Shown here: piece by piece, positions 17,536-26,170 of the stretch
How the letters are laid out: each line of letters opens with the position of its first letter
Numbering within the stretch: the first letter of the stretch is position 1
Origin: Actibacterium naphthalenivorans
GTDB taxonomy: Bacteria; Pseudomonadota; Alphaproteobacteria; Rhodobacterales; Rhodobacteraceae
Direction: 5' to 3'
NCBI RefSeq assembly: GCF_014196965.1
Contig: NZ_JACIEQ010000001.1
Location: 1-64,000, forward strand
DNA: 64,000 nucleotides
Translations under genes and position numbers: made by a program
Notes under the pieces: model-generated
Told to the model about the DNA's origin: nothing
The model's input: the letters and a program-made list of their open reading frames with translations, nothing else
The model's database searches: none

Positions 17536-18645
17536 ATGTATGATTTCTCGAAGCGAATTTCCAAGTTCCATCAAGACCAAGTTAGGCTGACGAACGGCCA
17601 GCGGGCAGATATGCGGCGTCGGCGCGAAACCAACCTTGAGCGGATCGAGAAAGGGCTGGAAGAGACCAACAAACCGTCCCTTGCCGAGACTATCAATCAG
17701 GGTGGTTACGCGCAGAAGACGATGACGCAGCCTCCGGAGAACGACGAGGAGAGCCGCTACGACATTGATCTTGGTGTGGTGTTCGAAGAGGACGATGCCG
17801 CCGGACCGAGGACGACCCGTAACTGGGTCAGGGACGCCATCGCCCGCAAAGCGACCAATCTGAAGAACGAACCAGAAACTAAGAAGAAGTGCGTCCGCGT
17901 CGTATACGCGGACGGGTATCAGTGCGACTTCCCTGTCTTCCGCCGTAAATGGTCCGAAGTGGGTTGGAAGTATGAACTGTCGTCGGGCGACGAATGGGTC
18001 AGTTCTGATCCTGCCGCGATGAACAAGTGGATCGAGACGACGGTGTCGGCGAAGAGCCCGGAGACGTCGGGAAGCTATCAGCTTCGTCGGATCATCCGGT
18101 TGGGCAAGTTCTTTTCGAAGACTCATTCAAGTCGGCTGAACCGGAAATTCCCCGGCGGCCTTGTAGCCACTGCCCTCTTCATCGAAGCCTACACCTCCGT
18201 GGATGGCCGCGACGACGAGGCCTTCCGGGAGACGCTGCGGGCGCTGTCCAACCGGTCCAGGTATTCCCCGGTTTACGCCAATGGAATCCAGGTCTCCGAT
18301 GACAAGGACACCGACCGGATCGGGCGTCTGATCGATCAGGCGGAAGAGTCGGTCAAGGAGCTCGACAAGCTCGACGCCGACGACGCGACGGACACTGATG
18401 CCAATAAAGTCTGGAAGAGTGTCTTCCGCCACAGCTTCTTCGAAGAAGAGACCAAGGAAGCGGCAAACAGTGCTTCTGCCCCCTTGGAGAAGAAGAGCGC
18501 GCTCGGGGCAGCGGGACTGGCCGCGCCGTTTTTGGCCTCACAGGCAGCGGCTGCCCTCTCGGACAGCGACAAGCATTCGCGGATGGAGGCGGCAGTGAGC
18601 GCCCGGAAAGAAAGCGGGAGTGGCGGCAAACCTTGGTCGAAGTGA
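17536..18645 (+). CDS. CD-NTase (cGAS/DncV-like nucleotidyltransferase) of CBASS
   Basis: The 369-residue enzyme should make a cyclic oligonucleotide alarm signal on phage infection. The nucleotidyltransferase core is visible: the GG motif in QGGYAQKTMTQ (55-64), the catalytic pair D76-I-D78 in YDIDLGVVF and the third acid D131 in GYQCDFPVF. The N-terminus MYDFSKRISKFHQDQVRL is typical of DncV-like members and fixes the start. After about residue 320 there is an alanine-rich stretch and a flexible tail ending GSGGKPWSK, a plausible target for the E2-like partner. It is read with the E2 gene through a GTGA overlap. The product nucleotide cannot be deduced. Confidence 0.9.
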   Translation: MYDFSKRISKFHQDQVRLTNGQRADMRRRRETNLERIEKGLEETNKPSLAETINQGGYAQKTMTQPPENDEESRYDIDLGVVFEEDDAAGPRTTRNWVRDAIARKATNLKNEPETKKKCVRVVYADGYQCDFPVFRRKWSEVGWKYELSSGDEWVSSDPAAMNKWIETTVSAKSPETSGSYQLRRIIRLGKFFSKTHSSRLNRKFPGGLVATALFIEAYTSVDGRDDEAFRETLRALSNRSRYSPVYANGIQVSDDKDTDRIGRLIDQAEESVKELDKLDADDATDTDANKVWKSVFRHSFFEEETKEAANSASAPLEKKSALGAAGLAAPFLASQAAAALSDSDKHSRMEAAVSARKESGSGGKPWSK

Positions 18646-19316
18646 CAATTTCGGACGATTTCTATTCTGAGGTCCAGCAAGCAGTCGCCAAGCATCAGCC
18701 GGAGCTGTCCGTGTCGAGGACGGATAGCTCAATCATCCTCGAGGGGCGGTTCCTAGTCTATGGCAGCGATGGCCCGATAGACTCGTCTAACGGGGTCTTT
18801 GATTCCTACGCAATCAGAGCCGAAGTGACCGAGCTATTTCCAGCGCAGGAGCCGGTGGTATTTGAGATTGGAGGGCGCATCCCAAAGATAGTGGATCGCC
18901 ATATCTTCCCGAAAGATGGGGACTGCTGCCTCGGTGTTTGGATTGAATGGCTTATGAAAGCTCCAAATCACCGGTTCGCGACTTTTCTCAATGGGCCGAT
19001 GCACGACTATTTTGTCAGCCAGACGTACTACGAGACCCACGGCGTGTGGCCCTTCGGTGAAAGATCACATGGAAAGCTCGGTGTGCTAGAAGCATATGGG
19101 GATCTTCTCGGAGTTCCCCCAGACGAAAAGACTATCTCAAACTACTTGCAGTTGCTGTCGCGGCAGAAAATAAAGGGACACGTGCTTTGTCCCTGCGGAA
19201 GCGGAAGAAGGCTCCGGCAGTGTCATAGTGACGCTCTACAGCGTCTTAGCCAGCAAATACCAACCTTCATGGCGATGCGCATGTATCGCTCAATTGCGCC
19301 CGCAAGGGCTTCCTGA
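18642..19316 (+). CDS. E2-like ubiquitin-conjugation homologue with SEC-C tail (CBASS type II short)
   Basis: About 224 residues. The N-terminal 150 fit a prokaryotic E2 fold, with a candidate catalytic cysteine in the DGDCCLGVW stretch (about residues 95-96) and a downstream WPFGERSHG loop. A SEC-C zinc motif (CPCGSGRRLRQCH) lies at about 183-194. In type II short CBASS an E2-only protein modifies the C-terminus of the CD-NTase; no E1 or JAB gene is present here. The GTG at 18642 gives a GTGA overlap with the CD-NTase stop and is preferred to the TTG at 18633. Which of the paired cysteines is catalytic is not certain. Confidence 0.8.
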   Translation: MTISDDFYSEVQQAVAKHQPELSVSRTDSSIILEGRFLVYGSDGPIDSSNGVFDSYAIRAEVTELFPAQEPVVFEIGGRIPKIVDRHIFPKDGDCCLGVWIEWLMKAPNHRFATFLNGPMHDYFVSQTYYETHGVWPFGERSHGKLGVLEAYGDLLGVPPDEKTISNYLQLLSRQKIKGHVLCPCGSGRRLRQCHSDALQRLSQQIPTFMAMRMYRSIAPARAS

Positions 19317-19418
19317 CGGCGCAAAAGAGAGAAGTGGCATCAGTGCTAGTTCCACAAAAACTATCGAAAGACCTTTCGTCGTGGCGCAGAGGGAGGCCAC
19401 GGAGCCCTTGTCGGGTTG

Positions 19419-20187
19419 TCATCGACGCACGCTCCTCGAACGCAGCAGCACTCGATACCCGCCGTCAACCAATTTCCGCGCGTCGCGCAGCAACGCCATG
19501 ACCGCGAAGCGCTCCGGCGCGCTTTGCCACTCGTCCCGGCTGACCCGAGATAGCCGAAAGACCACCTCGGCGATCTCGCGCTGCGACGCGCCGGCCACGC
19601 GCCCGTCAAATGCCTGCAACATGCGCTTGGCGCGCAGTCGTTTCTGGCGGGTAAGGCGCTTGTCGGCAGGAAACGCTCTGCCGTGAAACTGCGCGAGCAA
19701 CCTGTAGATAGCGTCGAGACGTGCAAAGGAGTCTTGATCGAGCGGCACGATCGCCACGAGCGCCTTGGCATCAGGATCTTCTTGCAGAAGCTGCAGGCGA
19801 TGCAGTTCACCGGCATCAAGAAGATGGTGGAGTCCTTCTTGGGCGTGTCTGGTTGTCCCTGTGGGCAGGATCGTCGGTGAGGCCGCGTTGTCCAGGACCT
19901 CCGGAACCTTCTGCAGCACGACCACCGAGGGATCGATGCGAGGATGCCAGAGCGCGCAGGCTTTTGGAGCCGGGAGCTTTGGATTGGCCGCGAAATCGTA
20001 ACCCCCATTTGTCGAGGAGCGCTTGCCTCAGAGACGCGTCGTCCGGTGCGGCCTTGGAGAGGGTCGCGTAGTCTTTTGCGTAGTGCTTGTTGCGGCGCAG
20101 CCATTCCCATGCCAGATCAGATGCGCCAAGGCGCTCGACGTAGTCGTAATCGGCCGTGGAACGCCAGCCGGACTGATCCGACGGCAT
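19419..20187 (-). pseudogene. Frameshifted DUF6499-DUF2285 protein
   Basis: Two frames together make a normal DUF6499 (transcriptional-regulator-domain) plus DUF2285 protein of about 255 residues. The 5' frame gives SDQSGWRSTADYDYVERL and LAWEWLRRN; the 3' frame gives ACALWHPRIDPSVVVLQKV and the DUF2285 part to residue 255. The frames meet at a run of five C (plus strand 20002-20006); with four, the minus-strand reading becomes WGYDFAANPKLPAPKACALW and is open to the end. So one inserted base, real or a sequencing error, breaks the gene. Homologues are common DNA-binding accessory genes of such elements. Confidence 0.8.
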
Positions 20188-20291
20188 GACAAATCCCGTT
20201 CGCCAACTTCTCTGAAACGCCGGAAACTATACACGTACTGATTGATTTTCAGGAGTCTGGGCCAGCCGGTATCGGCGGGTTTCGGCGTGAC

Positions 20292-20573
20292 TCAGCCGGT
20301 CGGGCCGTCACCACCGCTCTTGAGCAGTTCACGATAGCCGTGTTCGGTCATCCAGCGCGCTCGGGCAAGATGACTATCATAGACGCCCCTGCAGCGCTGG
20401 GGTTCCGCTTTCGGATCAAGGCCGAACAGGACTTCGACTACTTCCCGCCAATCAGCACCTTCCTCGGCAGCATCGAACAGGCGGAGGTATAGGACCATGT
20501 GTGATCGGTCATACTCGGTCAGCGTGTCGCTGTCCGGTGGCGCATCCAGAAATGTCGTCTCGCCCTGTGCCAT
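20292..20573 (-). CDS. Small DUF2285-like protein
   Basis: About 93 residues from the ATG at 20573 (MAQGETTFLDAPPDSD). The core MVLYLRLFDAAEEGADWREVV and SHLARARWMTEHGYRELL resembles the compact DNA-binding DUF2285 proteins that precede the longer DUF6499-DUF2285 gene in related elements. An upstream in-frame ATG at 20651 would add 26 residues unlike the family. It is likely in one operon with the XRE regulator upstream. Function is unknown. Confidence 0.75.
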   Translation of the reverse strand: MAQGETTFLDAPPDSDTLTEYDRSHMVLYLRLFDAAEEGADWREVVEVLFGLDPKAEPQRCRGVYDSHLARARWMTEHGYRELLKSGGDGPTG

Positions 20574-20661
20574 GTCCCTACAGGATCGCAGAAACGACCC
20601 CCCTCCCGAAGTTGCCTTTTCGTACAGGCGCGCCACCGAAACCCACGTCAACCGGCTACGA

Positions 20662-20910
20662 TCACTTGGCCTTTTCCGCCTTGTTCAAGTCGATCAAGAC
20701 GCCTTCACCCTTGTCCGAACGCAGAAAGGTGATGCCTGCATCCTCGAACACCCGGCGCACCTGATCTTCGGTCGACTCGTAGACACGAAGATCCTTCTCG
20801 GACTCGAGCCTTTTCAGTGCGGTCAGTGATACCAGGGCCTTATCGGCTAGCTCCTGCTGCGTCCATCCCAGCAATGCGCGCGCGGCCCGTGATTGTCGGG
20901 CGGTGATCAT
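20662..20910 (-). CDS. XRE-family helix-turn-helix regulator
   Basis: This 82-residue protein has a Cro/C1 helix-turn-helix (ARALLGWTQQELADKALVS, then LTALKRLESEK) and a C-terminal FEDAGITFLRSDKGEGV, a pattern common in small ICE/phage regulators. The ATG at 20910 follows a GGGAGGTG site 7 bases upstream. It is likely the first gene of a short operon with the DUF2285 genes and may repress it. Confidence 0.88.
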   Translation of the reverse strand: MITARQSRAARALLGWTQQELADKALVSLTALKRLESEKDLRVYESTEDQVRRVFEDAGITFLRSDKGEGVLIDLNKAEKAK

Positions 20911-21171
20911 GATGATCACCTCCCACCCGGCCATTCACACATGCCAGAACTGCGACTATTTTAGTCGCATTCCCCGGGGCTTGCCAGTGATCATCGCGGT
21001 CAGCGGGCGTATCGGGCACCGGATCGCGTGGGAGCCGACCGAAGCGCGACTCACTGCCAATCCGGCCGCGGCGCGCGGCGGGATGTCGCCGAATGATACG
21101 AATTGTGATCGGGGGCGGACAGGACCATCGGAGAAACCCGGCGGCTCGCGCCGCCGGGTTTCACTGCGGGG

Positions 21172-21573
21172 TCAGGACTGGTCTTCCTCATCGTCGATTA
21201 AGGAGGGCTCCTCGTCCTCGGTCTGCTTGGCCTTGGTCAGGAAGTCGACCGTCTCGGCGATGATCTCGCAGCCGTAGCGGTCGACCCCGGCGGCATCGGT
21301 CCACTTGGTGTAGTGGATGCGACCCCGGACCAGGAGCTTCATCCCCTTCTCGCAATACTGCTGGACCGTTTTGCCGAGGCCGTTGAAGCAGGTGATGCGG
21401 TGCCATTCGGTGTCCTGGACGCGGTAGCCGTTCTCGTCGCGGACGACCCGGCCTTCGGAATAGCGCGGGCGGGAGGTGGCAAGGGTGAAGGAGGTGATCG
21501 AGGTGCCGCCCTGGGTGGTGCGGGTCTCGGGGGACTGGCCGATGTTGCCGGCGAGGATGACGATGTTCTGCAT
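21172..21573 (-). CDS. ssb: Single-stranded DNA-binding protein
   Basis: The 133-residue SSB has the OB-fold features MQNIVILAGNIGQSPETR, TSITSFTLATSR and WHRITCFNGLGKTVQQYCEKG. The acidic tail ends EEPSLIDDEEDQS instead of the DDxPF tip used to recruit partner proteins, so it may not bind the host replication proteins in the normal way. The ATG at 21573 has a GGAG site. A plasmid/ICE-borne SSB protects the incoming strand after transfer. A large hairpin lies directly upstream. Confidence 0.92.
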   Translation of the reverse strand: MQNIVILAGNIGQSPETRTTQGGTSITSFTLATSRPRYSEGRVVRDENGYRVQDTEWHRITCFNGLGKTVQQYCEKGMKLLVRGRIHYTKWTDAAGVDRYGCEIIAETVDFLTKAKQTEDEEPSLIDDEEDQS

Positions 21574-21589
21574 GGTATGTCTCCGTTGC

Positions 21590-21620
21590 TTCATCCGGAG
21601 GGACCGTCCCTCCGATGAGG
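21590..21620 (-). promoter_or_regulatory. Hairpin leader of ssb
   Basis: GGAGGGAC (21597-21604) and GTCCCTCC (21606-21613) pair perfectly; beyond a one-base bulge the stem continues with TTCATC against GATGAG. The whole stem of about 15 pairs ends some 17 bases before the ssb start. Such a structure next to a ribosome binding site can act on translation, or as a single-strand promoter on incoming DNA; both are inferences. Confidence 0.6.
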
Positions 21621-21650
21621 CCCGTCAAAGACCGCGGGACGTGGCCTGCA

Positions 21651-21732
21651 CGGACGCCCCCGGCGTCCGCTCGACCCCCAAGGCGGGACGGTGGCGCGGG
21701 CAGGCGTGGCACACGCCAACACGGGTCCCGCC
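21651..21732. repeat. Cluster of GC-rich inverted repeats upstream of ssb
   Basis: CGGACGCC/GGCGTCCG (21651-21669) forms an 8-bp stem with a 3-base loop. Next to it GGCGGGAC (21682-21689) pairs with GTCCCGCC (21725-21732), enclosing a further stem GGCGTG/CACGCC (21703-21717). Inside a gene-free stretch this density of nested repeats suggests structured RNA or DNA. Confidence 0.55.
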
Positions 21733-22130
21733 GCGCGGGGTTGCTGGCCTCGGACGGACGGGCTTAGGGGATCAATCAGGAGGAGGGACAGGTCTTCTCG
21801 GGGGAGCGCCAACGGGGACGCAGTACCGAACAATCTTCCTCGCGAATGGCAACCAGAGACCCCAGATCACGCACCCAAAGGCGATGAACCTCTCACCTAC
21901 CCTGATACCTGCCACCATTGTGCGTATCCGAAGGCCAGAGACCGCGGGCAGACCCAAGCGCATCCGGCACCGTTCGCAGCATCACCTGATGCAAGGGGTC
22001 GACAGGTCAGAGGCCCTGTCACGAGAGAGGGATGTTTCTGGGCCCCGGCCTGCGCGCACCCAAGGACCGCCGCAGCACGGGTCGGAACCGCCCCTGCGAC
22101 GACACGAAGAGGTTCGACGGCAACCAAGGT
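21733..22130. other. Gene-free interval between ssb leader and the membrane protein gene
   Basis: Open frames here are shadows with no family features. Apart from the inverted repeats listed next to it, nothing specific was recognised. It should contain the ssb promoter. Confidence 0.4.
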
Positions 22131-22547
22131 CTACGGGTCGAGAAGCCCCTGCCCCAAGGCATTGAGGTTAATCATCGCCGCAACCGCCACGACTGCGCCG
22201 CAGCCGCCGCAGATCAGCGTCAGCATCACACCCGGCTCGAGCGCATGTTTCGCGACGCCATGAGCCAGCGCATAGCCCGCCACGGCGGCGGGCACCGCAA
22301 AGAGACCAAGCGCCCCGAGGCGGAGGAAGGGGTTTCGGGCGAAGCCGAGAATGGCGATCACAAGCGCGACGGATGCAGCAGCCCCCGCCAGGCCGGCAAG
22401 GAAGGACAGGCCGAAACCGGCACCGCCACCATGAACCTGCAGGAACGCGGCGGTCCCGGCCATGACCGGCAGTGCGAAGATCGCGAAGCGAAAGGCCAGC
22501 AGGCCAAGAGCGATGGACAGAGAAATAGCCAGAAGAACAAGCGACAT
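22131..22547 (-). CDS. Small integral membrane protein of unknown function
   Basis: The 138 residues hold about four hydrophobic helices (MSLVLLAISLSIALGLLAF, IFALPVMAGTAAFL, LAGLAGAAASVALVIAIL, LGLFAVPAAVAGYALA and a last one near 108-128), separated by short glycine-rich turns. GC content and codon use fit the element. The family is not recognised. The start has GGAGGC 7-8 bases upstream (22548-22560). It stands alone between gene-free stretches. Confidence 0.75.
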   Translation of the reverse strand: MSLVLLAISLSIALGLLAFRFAIFALPVMAGTAAFLQVHGGGAGFGLSFLAGLAGAAASVALVIAILGFARNPFLRLGALGLFAVPAAVAGYALAHGVAKHALEPGVMLTLICGGCGAVVAVAAMINLNALGQGLLDP

Positions 22548-22999
22548 GGACGCCTCCAGGGGTCGGTGACTGTGGGGTTCACGACAGGCTGCCCGAATGT
22601 GCGCACCGCCTGCGACTATGCTGCTTCGCCGGTTCTGCTGTTTGGATTATGCCCCAATTCCATGTGCTGCCCAAGCCGAGCATCATACAGAAGCGGACCT
22701 TCGCGCATGATCCAGCCAAGGACGGCAGTGCGGGACAAAGTGAACTTTCGCTGCGGCTGCGCCCATGTAGGCTTCAATGAAAGCCGTTCAACGAACCGTT
22801 ATATTCTTAGGGTTTGCGAAAGCGCAGATAGAAGGGCGTGCAGTTAAGGCTAGCCGGTTCGACGGTCTTGTCAGATACAAGAGCAGCAGCGTAGGGTGCT
22901 CCGGAACCGCGTTCAATGACAAGATAGCGGTAAGGCTCTCTTATCGGTGTTTTGCTTCGGAAGTGCCGGTAACGAATAAGCAATAAGGACTAAACAACT
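22548..22999. other. Gene-free interval of about 450 bp before low-GC cargo
   Basis: Base composition falls from GC-rich to near 50% along this stretch, marking the change from element backbone to cargo. No gene, terminator or repeat could be supported. Confidence 0.4.
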
Positions 23000-23218
23000 A
23001 TGCACGACCTCGTTTTGCTTACCTTCGAAAACGAGGATTTCATTCGCTGCATAAGCCTTGATGACGCGCTTGCGAAGGCGATATCTCACAAAGAAACAGA
23101 AGGGCGTATCCGGGTAGAAGTTACACCTGCAGGTGGAGGCAGGATGACGGTTCTTGATTTTGATCGTAGCTCACTTGACTGGATCCCTGTAACTTCAACA
23201 GACGGAAATCACTCGTAG
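23000..23218 (+). CDS. Small hypothetical protein in low-GC cargo
   Basis: A 72-residue protein (MHDLVLLTFENEDFIRCISL) with mixed beta/helix character and no membrane segment. An AATAAGGA site lies 11 bases upstream of the ATG. It is followed after 19 bp by the TPR gene on the same strand, so the two are probably one transcript. Not recognised; it could be an immunity or regulatory partner of the downstream protein. Confidence 0.6.
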   Translation: MHDLVLLTFENEDFIRCISLDDALAKAISHKETEGRIRVEVTPAGGGRMTVLDFDRSSLDWIPVTSTDGNHS

Positions 23219-23237
23219 ATTCCTCAGGAGAACTCGG

Positions 23238-24047
23238 TTGTTTAAAAAATTTCGAAAGACCTCTCCTCAGACACCGGAAGGCTACGCCGAGGGCCAACGT
23301 CTTTTTGACCTTGGCGTTGCCGCAGCGGCCCAAGAACATTTTCACGATGCGTTTCTGCTCTACTCAGCTTCGATTGAGGCCTGCCCAAATCCCGCCCCTT
23401 ATCTCAATCGCGCAAGAGTTTTGGTAAAAAAGATTCGCCACAAAGAAGCGCTTGACGATCTCTGGCAGGCGCTGCGCTTAGATCAAGAACAAAATCAAGA
23501 GATGATCAGCGAGATAGAGGCCGATATCAAAGAAGTATCCCCCTACGTGGAAAACTATCGGAACGGGACAAGGGAAAAACTGGTTGAAGATTTCCGTGCC
23601 CACAATGAATCATTCTCCGACTTGCGGTATGTCGCACAACGCATTTGGGGGGTAACTTTCAGGGGCGCTGGAAGCGAGTATGAGCCATATCGCCACCCAC
23701 TTTCAGAATACCATTTCTTCAACGAATTGGACAATGTCGCGCGATTTGAAGACCCCGATGTCTACCCGGAAGCCAAAGAGTTTCTTGCGCTCTACCCTGC
23801 GAGATTCATCGCTCAAAAGGTGAATGGCCCTGTTGATTTCGCAGCATACTCCCACTCGGAAGCCTTGCTCAACATGTTTCTATGTTCCTACGACGAACCT
23901 GACATGCGCCAGCTGCGGCGCTTGATGCTTTACGACATCCATGAATACCTTTTGCGCCGTGATTACGGTGACCAACTTTGGTCGATGACAAATCCGCAGC
24001 CAGAGGTCGTTCAATCGGCAGCGGATTTTTTGAGCCAAGAGAGCTAG
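23238..24047 (+). CDS. TPR-like hypothetical protein
   Basis: The 269-residue protein starts at a TTG with a perfect-looking AGGAG site 7 bases upstream (23226-23230). Residues 14-85 look like two tetratricopeptide repeats (EGQRLFDLGVAAAAQEHFHD and RARVLVKKIRHKEALDDLWQ). The C-terminal part (about 110-260) is charged and helical with no known motif. Low GC content sets it apart from the element backbone. Its function is unknown; TPRs point to protein-protein contact. Confidence 0.7.
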   Translation: MFKKFRKTSPQTPEGYAEGQRLFDLGVAAAAQEHFHDAFLLYSASIEACPNPAPYLNRARVLVKKIRHKEALDDLWQALRLDQEQNQEMISEIEADIKEVSPYVENYRNGTREKLVEDFRAHNESFSDLRYVAQRIWGVTFRGAGSEYEPYRHPLSEYHFFNELDNVARFEDPDVYPEAKEFLALYPARFIAQKVNGPVDFAAYSHSEALLNMFLCSYDEPDMRQLRRLMLYDIHEYLLRRDYGDQLWSMTNPQPEVVQSAADFLSQES

Positions 24048-24142
24048 CGCAAACGGATCGATCCCTTGGGTTCAGCTGTGCAAGTGTAACCAAAAGAGAC
24101 AGGCCACTCGGCCCGTTCAAAAAATTACTGTGAGAAAAAAGT

Positions 24143-24982
24143 ATGTGGCCCTTTTCAAAAACGAAATCCAACAGTGAAATACATCCCCTGATCAAACAGT
24201 TCAGCGCACTAATGGAGAATGCCAAATGTCTGGAGTGGTTTGAAAATGTAGCTGGCGGTTGGAATATGGGGCTTCCCCTTGATGTCGCATTCGAAGTCCA
24301 AGAAGCCATCAACCTGTCATATACGATCACCTCTATGGCGGGGGTGAGTTCATCGGCGCTTGTCGATGCTGCCAAGAGCGGCGACTATACAGCAATCAAT
24401 AACAAGCTGCATCGTAGCAGCAGCGCCCTCAACGAACGTGCCGTAGATACGTCTCGCAACTTCAGCCGCATCATTGAGTGGGCAAATGACCACAACCTGC
24501 CTCAACTTCAGCGCTTTGATGCAACTTTCTACAAGCAGGCTGGAGTGCCCCGGAATGTTCGTGATCTCAACAATTTGCGTTTCTTGTTGGTGACCGAAGG
24601 CCATGGGATCACGGAGATCCCGGCCGAAATTGCAAAACTTCCCTTGCTCCAAGGCATCTGCATCACAAACAACAAGATTACCGCCATTCCGACCGAACTA
24701 TACCATTGCGTATCGCTGCAGAGGCTTGACCTTGAGGACAATCAAATCAGCCGGGTGGAAGATGGAATTCATAGGCTCGCGGATGTAAATGCGATCGACC
24801 TGAGCGGAAATAGGCTGACTCATGTCACGCCTGACATCTCTCGGATGCGATCACTTAAGAAGCTCGATATCCGCAACCAGAAAACGGAAATCGACATGAT
24901 GCGTGCGAACGACACCCCGCTTTCAGACGCAAGCTTAACAGCTCTTTATGATCTGGTTGGAACCATCGATGTGAAGTATTGA
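24143..24982 (+). CDS. Leucine-rich-repeat protein
   Basis: The 279-residue protein has an N-terminal helical domain (1-135) and about four leucine-rich repeats from 145 to 260: LRFLLVTEGHGITEIPAEI, LLQGICITNNKITAIPTEL, LQRLDLEDNQISRVEDGI and VNAIDLSGNRLTHVTPDI. No signal peptide is seen, so it is cytoplasmic. It lies 95 bp behind the TPR gene and shares its low GC, so the three small-cargo genes probably arrived together. Role unknown. Confidence 0.8.
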   Translation: MWPFSKTKSNSEIHPLIKQFSALMENAKCLEWFENVAGGWNMGLPLDVAFEVQEAINLSYTITSMAGVSSSALVDAAKSGDYTAINNKLHRSSSALNERAVDTSRNFSRIIEWANDHNLPQLQRFDATFYKQAGVPRNVRDLNNLRFLLVTEGHGITEIPAEIAKLPLLQGICITNNKITAIPTELYHCVSLQRLDLEDNQISRVEDGIHRLADVNAIDLSGNRLTHVTPDISRMRSLKKLDIRNQKTEIDMMRANDTPLSDASLTALYDLVGTIDVKY

Positions 24983-25208
24983 GGCTAAAAGTCCTTGTGA
25001 ATAGTCCAGTGCTAGAGCTCAAAAAACAAACCCAGTTCAAACCCCACGAAACGGTCTAATGTCTTTGGTTTCTCCGTGATTGCAGACATCCGTGCATCCT
25101 GCAGCATTCAGTAGGTTTGGGCTCGAACCGGCAGTTTGCTGCGATGGGCATGAACGTCCGGTCTGACGCGGTAGCCGCATGATGTGCATGTCGAGAAGAA
25201 AGCAGCGC

Positions 25209-26144
25209 TCACGCGCCGCCCTCATGCTTCAGGACCGGAATGCCCAGCTTGCGCGCCTTGTCGGCGAGGTTCTCCTGGATCCCTGTGCCCGGGAAGACCA
25301 GGACCCCAATTGGCAGGACGTCCAACATCGCGTCGTTGCGCTTGAATGGGGCCGAGCGGCCGTGCTTGGTCCAGTCGGGCCGGAAGGCAACCTGCGGCAC
25401 CTTGCGGTGATCGGCCCATCGGGAGGCGATGAGTTCCGCGCCCTTGGGTGACCCGCCGTGCAGCAGCACCATATCCGGGTGCTTGGCATGGACGCGGTCC
25501 AGCCGCGCCCAGATCAACCGGTGATCGTTGAAATCCGCCCCGCCGGTCACGGCCACCTTGGGACCTTCGGGCAGAAGCAGTTGCGTCTCGGCCCGGCGAC
25601 GGGCGGCGATGAAATCCCTGCTATCGATCATCGCGGCGGTCAGGTTGCGATGGCTGACGCGCGAGCCGGTCCGGGGGTGCCAGGGCTTGCCGAGGTGATG
25701 TTCGAAGCCTTCGGCGGCGAGGTCACGGAAGAGTTCCAGCGCTGTGCGCCGTTCGACCATGCTCTGCCCCTCGGCCACGAGGCGTTCGAGTTCGAGGGAT
25801 TTCACCTCGGAGCCGTCCTGCTCCCGCTGCAGCCGCCGCTGCGCCTGTTCGTTGTCGTCGAGCTGCCGCTCGGCGCGGACCAGCGCGCGGTGAAAGAGGT
25901 TGACGGCGCCCCAGAGCAGTTCGTCGAGATCGGGCTCGAGCCGCGTGTCACCAAGCGTCGCGACAAGGGCGTCGAGGATATCGGCGACGGCACCGGCGAT
26001 CTGGTCGCCCTCGGGCAAGGGGCGCGGATCGGGTTCATCCTCGTAGGGGCGCCAGCCGTAGAGCTGGAGTTCGGTCAGGACATGGGCGGTCGAGGACGTG
26101 CTGTGCTGCGGCTCATGGGCATCGGTTTCGGGATCAAGGGTCAT
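25209..26144 (-). CDS. DUF2493 domain protein
   Basis: A 311-residue protein with a helical N-terminal half and a C-terminal Rossmann-like DUF2493 domain beginning KVAVTGGADFNDHRLIWARL, with VLLHGGSPKGAELIASRW and VLVFPGTGIQENLADKARK. The domain is related to the SLOG/DprA nucleotide-binding fold, and the glycine motifs for it are visible. These genes are constant members of such elements, function unproven. The ATG at 26144 has an AAGGAA site; a large nested inverted repeat lies directly upstream. Confidence 0.88.
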   Translation of the reverse strand: MTLDPETDAHEPQHSTSSTAHVLTELQLYGWRPYEDEPDPRPLPEGDQIAGAVADILDALVATLGDTRLEPDLDELLWGAVNLFHRALVRAERQLDDNEQAQRRLQREQDGSEVKSLELERLVAEGQSMVERRTALELFRDLAAEGFEHHLGKPWHPRTGSRVSHRNLTAAMIDSRDFIAARRRAETQLLLPEGPKVAVTGGADFNDHRLIWARLDRVHAKHPDMVLLHGGSPKGAELIASRWADHRKVPQVAFRPDWTKHGRSAPFKRNDAMLDVLPIGVLVFPGTGIQENLADKARKLGIPVLKHEGGA

Positions 26145-26170
26145 CTGCGGGTTCCTTCCTCGGGGGAGCC

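Noticed and set aside
21476-22263. Overlapping plus-strand frames upstream of ssb
   Set aside because: They cross the ssb start and the structured leader and show only low-complexity GC-rich translation.
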